Assembly: GCF_000512895.1 (NCBI RefSeq)
Contig: NZ_CP007033.1
Location: 2,777,001 to 2,841,000 of the forward strand
Direction of reading: 5' to 3'
DNA length: 64,000 bases
Source of the DNA: Dehalobacter restrictus DSM 9455
GTDB taxonomy: Bacteria > Bacillota > Desulfitobacteriia > Desulfitobacteriales > Syntrophobotulaceae
A model generated the notes under the pieces. That model was not told where the DNA came from. It ran no database searches and saw nothing but the letters and a program-made list of their open reading frames with translations. Shown in pieces: positions 59,817-64,000 of this stretch. Every line of letters begins with the position of its first letter. Position 1 is the first letter of the stretch. Position numbers and translations under genes: made by a program.

Positions 59817-61889
<2,073 letters not shown>

Positions 61890-61896
<7 letters not shown>

Positions 61897-62447
61897 GGCC
61901 GATCCCCTACCTCTTGAATAAATTGTTCAATGAGAGCTTCCTGACCCGTGATATCCAGTTTGTGGCGAATGATTTTTTCAGCAACGGCTACGGACATATC
62001 GGCTACCTGAGCTTTAACATCGGCAATTGCCCTGTCGCGTTCCCGTCCAATGTCGGCCAAGGCCGACTGTTTGAGCTTTTCGGTTTCCTTACGGGCTTCC
62101 AGGATAATTTCTTCCGCACGCAGCTCGCTGCTCTTGGTAGCCTTCTCAATAATTTCCTGAGCTTGCTGACGGGCTTGACGCATTTCCTGTTGGTATTCCA
62201 GCCGGATTCTTTCAGCTTCTTTTCTCTCCTGTTCGGCTTGGGCCAGGTTATTTTCAATACCCTGACGGCGTTTTTCCATCATATTCATGATTGGTGTCCA
62301 AGCAAACTTTTTCAGGATCCAAACTAAAAGCAAAAATGAAAGAAGCTGAACAAAATATGTGTAGTCAAAATGTAACGGGCTATTTGTCGTAGGACCAGCA
62401 GCCGCTGAGGCAATCGAATTGGTAAAACCTATTACGAAGGGATTCAA
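61890..62447 (-). CDS. atpF: ATP synthase b subunit
   Basis: Peripheral stalk. 185 aa: one membrane helix at about 30-46 (FVQLLSFLLLVWILKKF) and a long charged helix rich in Glu, Lys, Arg and Gln to the end. A slightly long pre-helix N terminus (about 28 residues) is unusual but within range. 83 bp after atpE. Confidence 0.95.
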
Positions 62448-62530
62448 GCGATATTCCCCCTCCTCTCTATTTTGAGCAGTAGATTAATACAGTAACGTCA
62501 TTCAATTGTTGCATTTTACTGAAGTACACC

Positions 62531-62788
<258 letters not shown>

Positions 62789-62846
62789 TCATTTTGTATT
62801 TATTGATTTCAGATTGCTTCTTTTTAGCTCTGAAATAATACCGTTG

Positions 62847-63608
62847 TTAGTGAGACTCTTCGATAGCTTGGCCGACATAGGCCACCGTTAATATTGTAAA
62901 AACATAGGATTGGATTACTGCGATAAATACGCAGAAAACAAGCCAGAATGGCATCGGAATAACTCCGCCAAAGGCAAATATACCCGGGATCATGAGAATG
63001 ACTGCAATCAGGATTTCTCCAGCATAAATATTGCCGAATAGCCGGAAAGCTAAGGTCAAAGGCTTGGCGACAAAGTCAATAATATGAAGGATCGCAAAAG
63101 GCGGATAGGGTTCAAGAAAGTGTTTGAAATAGTGCGCACCTTTATATTTGAGTCCATAGACCAATACTAAAACAATCGTTATTGTAGACAACGCAAAAGT
63201 CGTATTAACATCTGCTGTCGGCGACGAAAACGTTGTTGTTCGCGCACTGAAAATTGCTCCGCCAAACATCTCATTGATTCTAGCAAAGTGTACGTGATCG
63301 AGTAAGGGTGCAAATATATTGGGAATCAAGCCAATCATGTTCGCAAAAAATACAAACAAAATAAGGGAAAGAAGATACCCGAGCAATGACGATCCTTTTT
63401 TATAGTTCATATTATCAGAGATAAGGCCCCTGACAAAATCAATGATCCATTCCAAAAGATTTTGAAGTTTTCCGGGCGTTCCACTTGTCAGATTGCGCTT
63501 ACAAAGAAAGACAAAACCCAAAAGAAGTATCATCGTGACCCAAGTCATAATCAGTGTCTTCGCATGCACAGTGCCATTTCCCAATACCCATAGTACGGTA
63601 TCATGCAT
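62847..63608 (-). CDS. atpB: ATP synthase a subunit
   Basis: Stator channel subunit. 253 aa, five to six membrane helices, with the essential Arg in LTLAFRLFGNIYAGE and the motif PYPPFAILHIIDFVAKP before it. Directly after atpI (no gap) and 82 bp before atpE. Confidence 0.96.
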   Translation of the reverse strand: MHDTVLWVLGNGTVHAKTLIMTWVTMILLLGFVFLCKRNLTSGTPGKLQNLLEWIIDFVRGLISDNMNYKKGSSLLGYLLSLILFVFFANMIGLIPNIFAPLLDHVHFARINEMFGGAIFSARTTTFSSPTADVNTTFALSTITIVLVLVYGLKYKGAHYFKHFLEPYPPFAILHIIDFVAKPLTLAFRLFGNIYAGEILIAVILMIPGIFAFGGVIPMPFWLVFCVFIAVIQSYVFTILTVAYVGQAIEESH

Positions 63609-63977
63609 TTAATTTTCACCACCTTTCATTTTCCTTAGTTGATGTCTTGCTACAATTATAGGGATAACAATACCAATCATCATTCCTATAGCCACATAAT
63701 AAAGCCATTCCGGTTGGAACCTTGCGGTAATAGCGAATACCAATGTAATGATTACCAACCTGAATACTAAGCTTTTGTAGTATGTTTTTAGGGCTGCTTT
63801 CTTATCTTTGTCCATTGCTTTTCGAGCATCCCTAAGTAGCCACTTAACATTAATTATGCCCGTATAATAGCCGATCAATAAACCGACAAGGGGATAAAAT
63901 TCTGTTCGCCATATTACGATTAAAACAGTGATGCAAAGAATAACCGTCAAGATCTGAATAAACCTGCTATTTTCCAT
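63609..63977 (-). CDS. atpI: ATP synthase I / small membrane subunit
   Basis: 122 aa with four membrane helices, the AtpI/UncI type encoded first in most atp operons; assists assembly of the c ring or Mg2+ handling in other bacteria. Abuts atpB. Ribosome site AGGTAAAACGG before ATG. The operon's promoter lies at or beyond the window edge. Confidence 0.85.
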   Translation of the reverse strand: MENSRFIQILTVILCITVLIVIWRTEFYPLVGLLIGYYTGIINVKWLLRDARKAMDKDKKAALKTYYKSLVFRLVIITLVFAITARFQPEWLYYVAIGMMIGIVIPIIVARHQLRKMKGGEN

Positions 63978-64000
63978 CCGTTTTACCTAACTTTAAATAA

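Overview
The window is a 64 kb stretch of a low-to-moderate GC, anaerobic, endospore-forming Firmicute. Three things point to the Desulfitobacterium/Dehalobacter group of Peptococcales, with Dehalobacter a good guess. The gene order murA-spoIID-spoIIID-mbl and the rapZ-yvcK-whiA cluster are clostridial/bacillar. The transketolase is split in two, as is common in clostridia. A decayed C-terminal piece of a CprA-like reductive dehalogenase lies between spoIID and spoIIID. The genus call is inference, not a database result. Almost everything is housekeeping and on the minus strand. The exceptions are a two-component/ABC cassette (21.2-26.4 kb), one glycosyltransferase and one CsoR-type regulator.

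Layout, left to right. 0-9 kb: carboxylesterase, membrane pyrophosphatase hppA, secG, and the lower glycolytic operon pgk-tpiA-gpmI-eno (no gap gene in view). 9-18 kb: Trk potassium uptake (trkA-trkH, own promoter), a Na/Pi cotransporter, whiA-yvcK-rapZ, and an orphan solute-binding lipoprotein. 18-21 kb: a B12-binding radical SAM protein and a HAD phosphatase. 21-26.4 kb (+ strand): histidine kinase, response regulator, ABC ATPase and two ABC-2 permeases, in the order of the Bacillus subtilis LnrJKLMN (YfiJKLMN) drug-response system. The leader in front of the ABC genes looks like an attenuator. 26.5-34 kb: panB, then uvrB and uvrA with a perfect LexA box between them, and a P-loop ATPase. 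34-38 kb: the division/cell-wall module ftsE-ftsX-EnvC-like M23 hydrolase-CtpA protease. 38-44.6 kb: split transketolase, prfB with its programmed +1 frameshift, secA, and hpf with a textbook sigma-H promoter.

44.6-50.4 kb: a gene-poor 430 bp with a cluster of DnaA boxes, comFC-comFA, a small membrane protein, an O-antigen-ligase-like protein and a divergent GT4 glycosyltransferase. 50.5-56.5 kb: WecG/TagA glycosyltransferase, mbl, spoIIID, the dehalogenase remnant, spoIID (sigma-E promoter), murA and ywmB. 56.7-57 kb: a His-rich CsoR/FrmR-type metal sensor. 57.1-64 kb: the complete F1Fo ATP synthase operon atpIBEFHAGDC. Its last gene, atpC, carries a one-base frameshift in this sequence.

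The genes combine energy metabolism (glycolysis, pyrophosphatase, ATP synthase), envelope growth and division, sporulation control, protein export/translation and DNA repair. I saw no tRNA, rRNA, CRISPR array or intact transposase. The points most worth a second look are the dehalogenase fragment fused in frame behind spoIID, the DnaA-box cluster, the candidate attenuator, the atpC frameshift and several well-formed promoters and operators (sigma-H, sigma-E, LexA).
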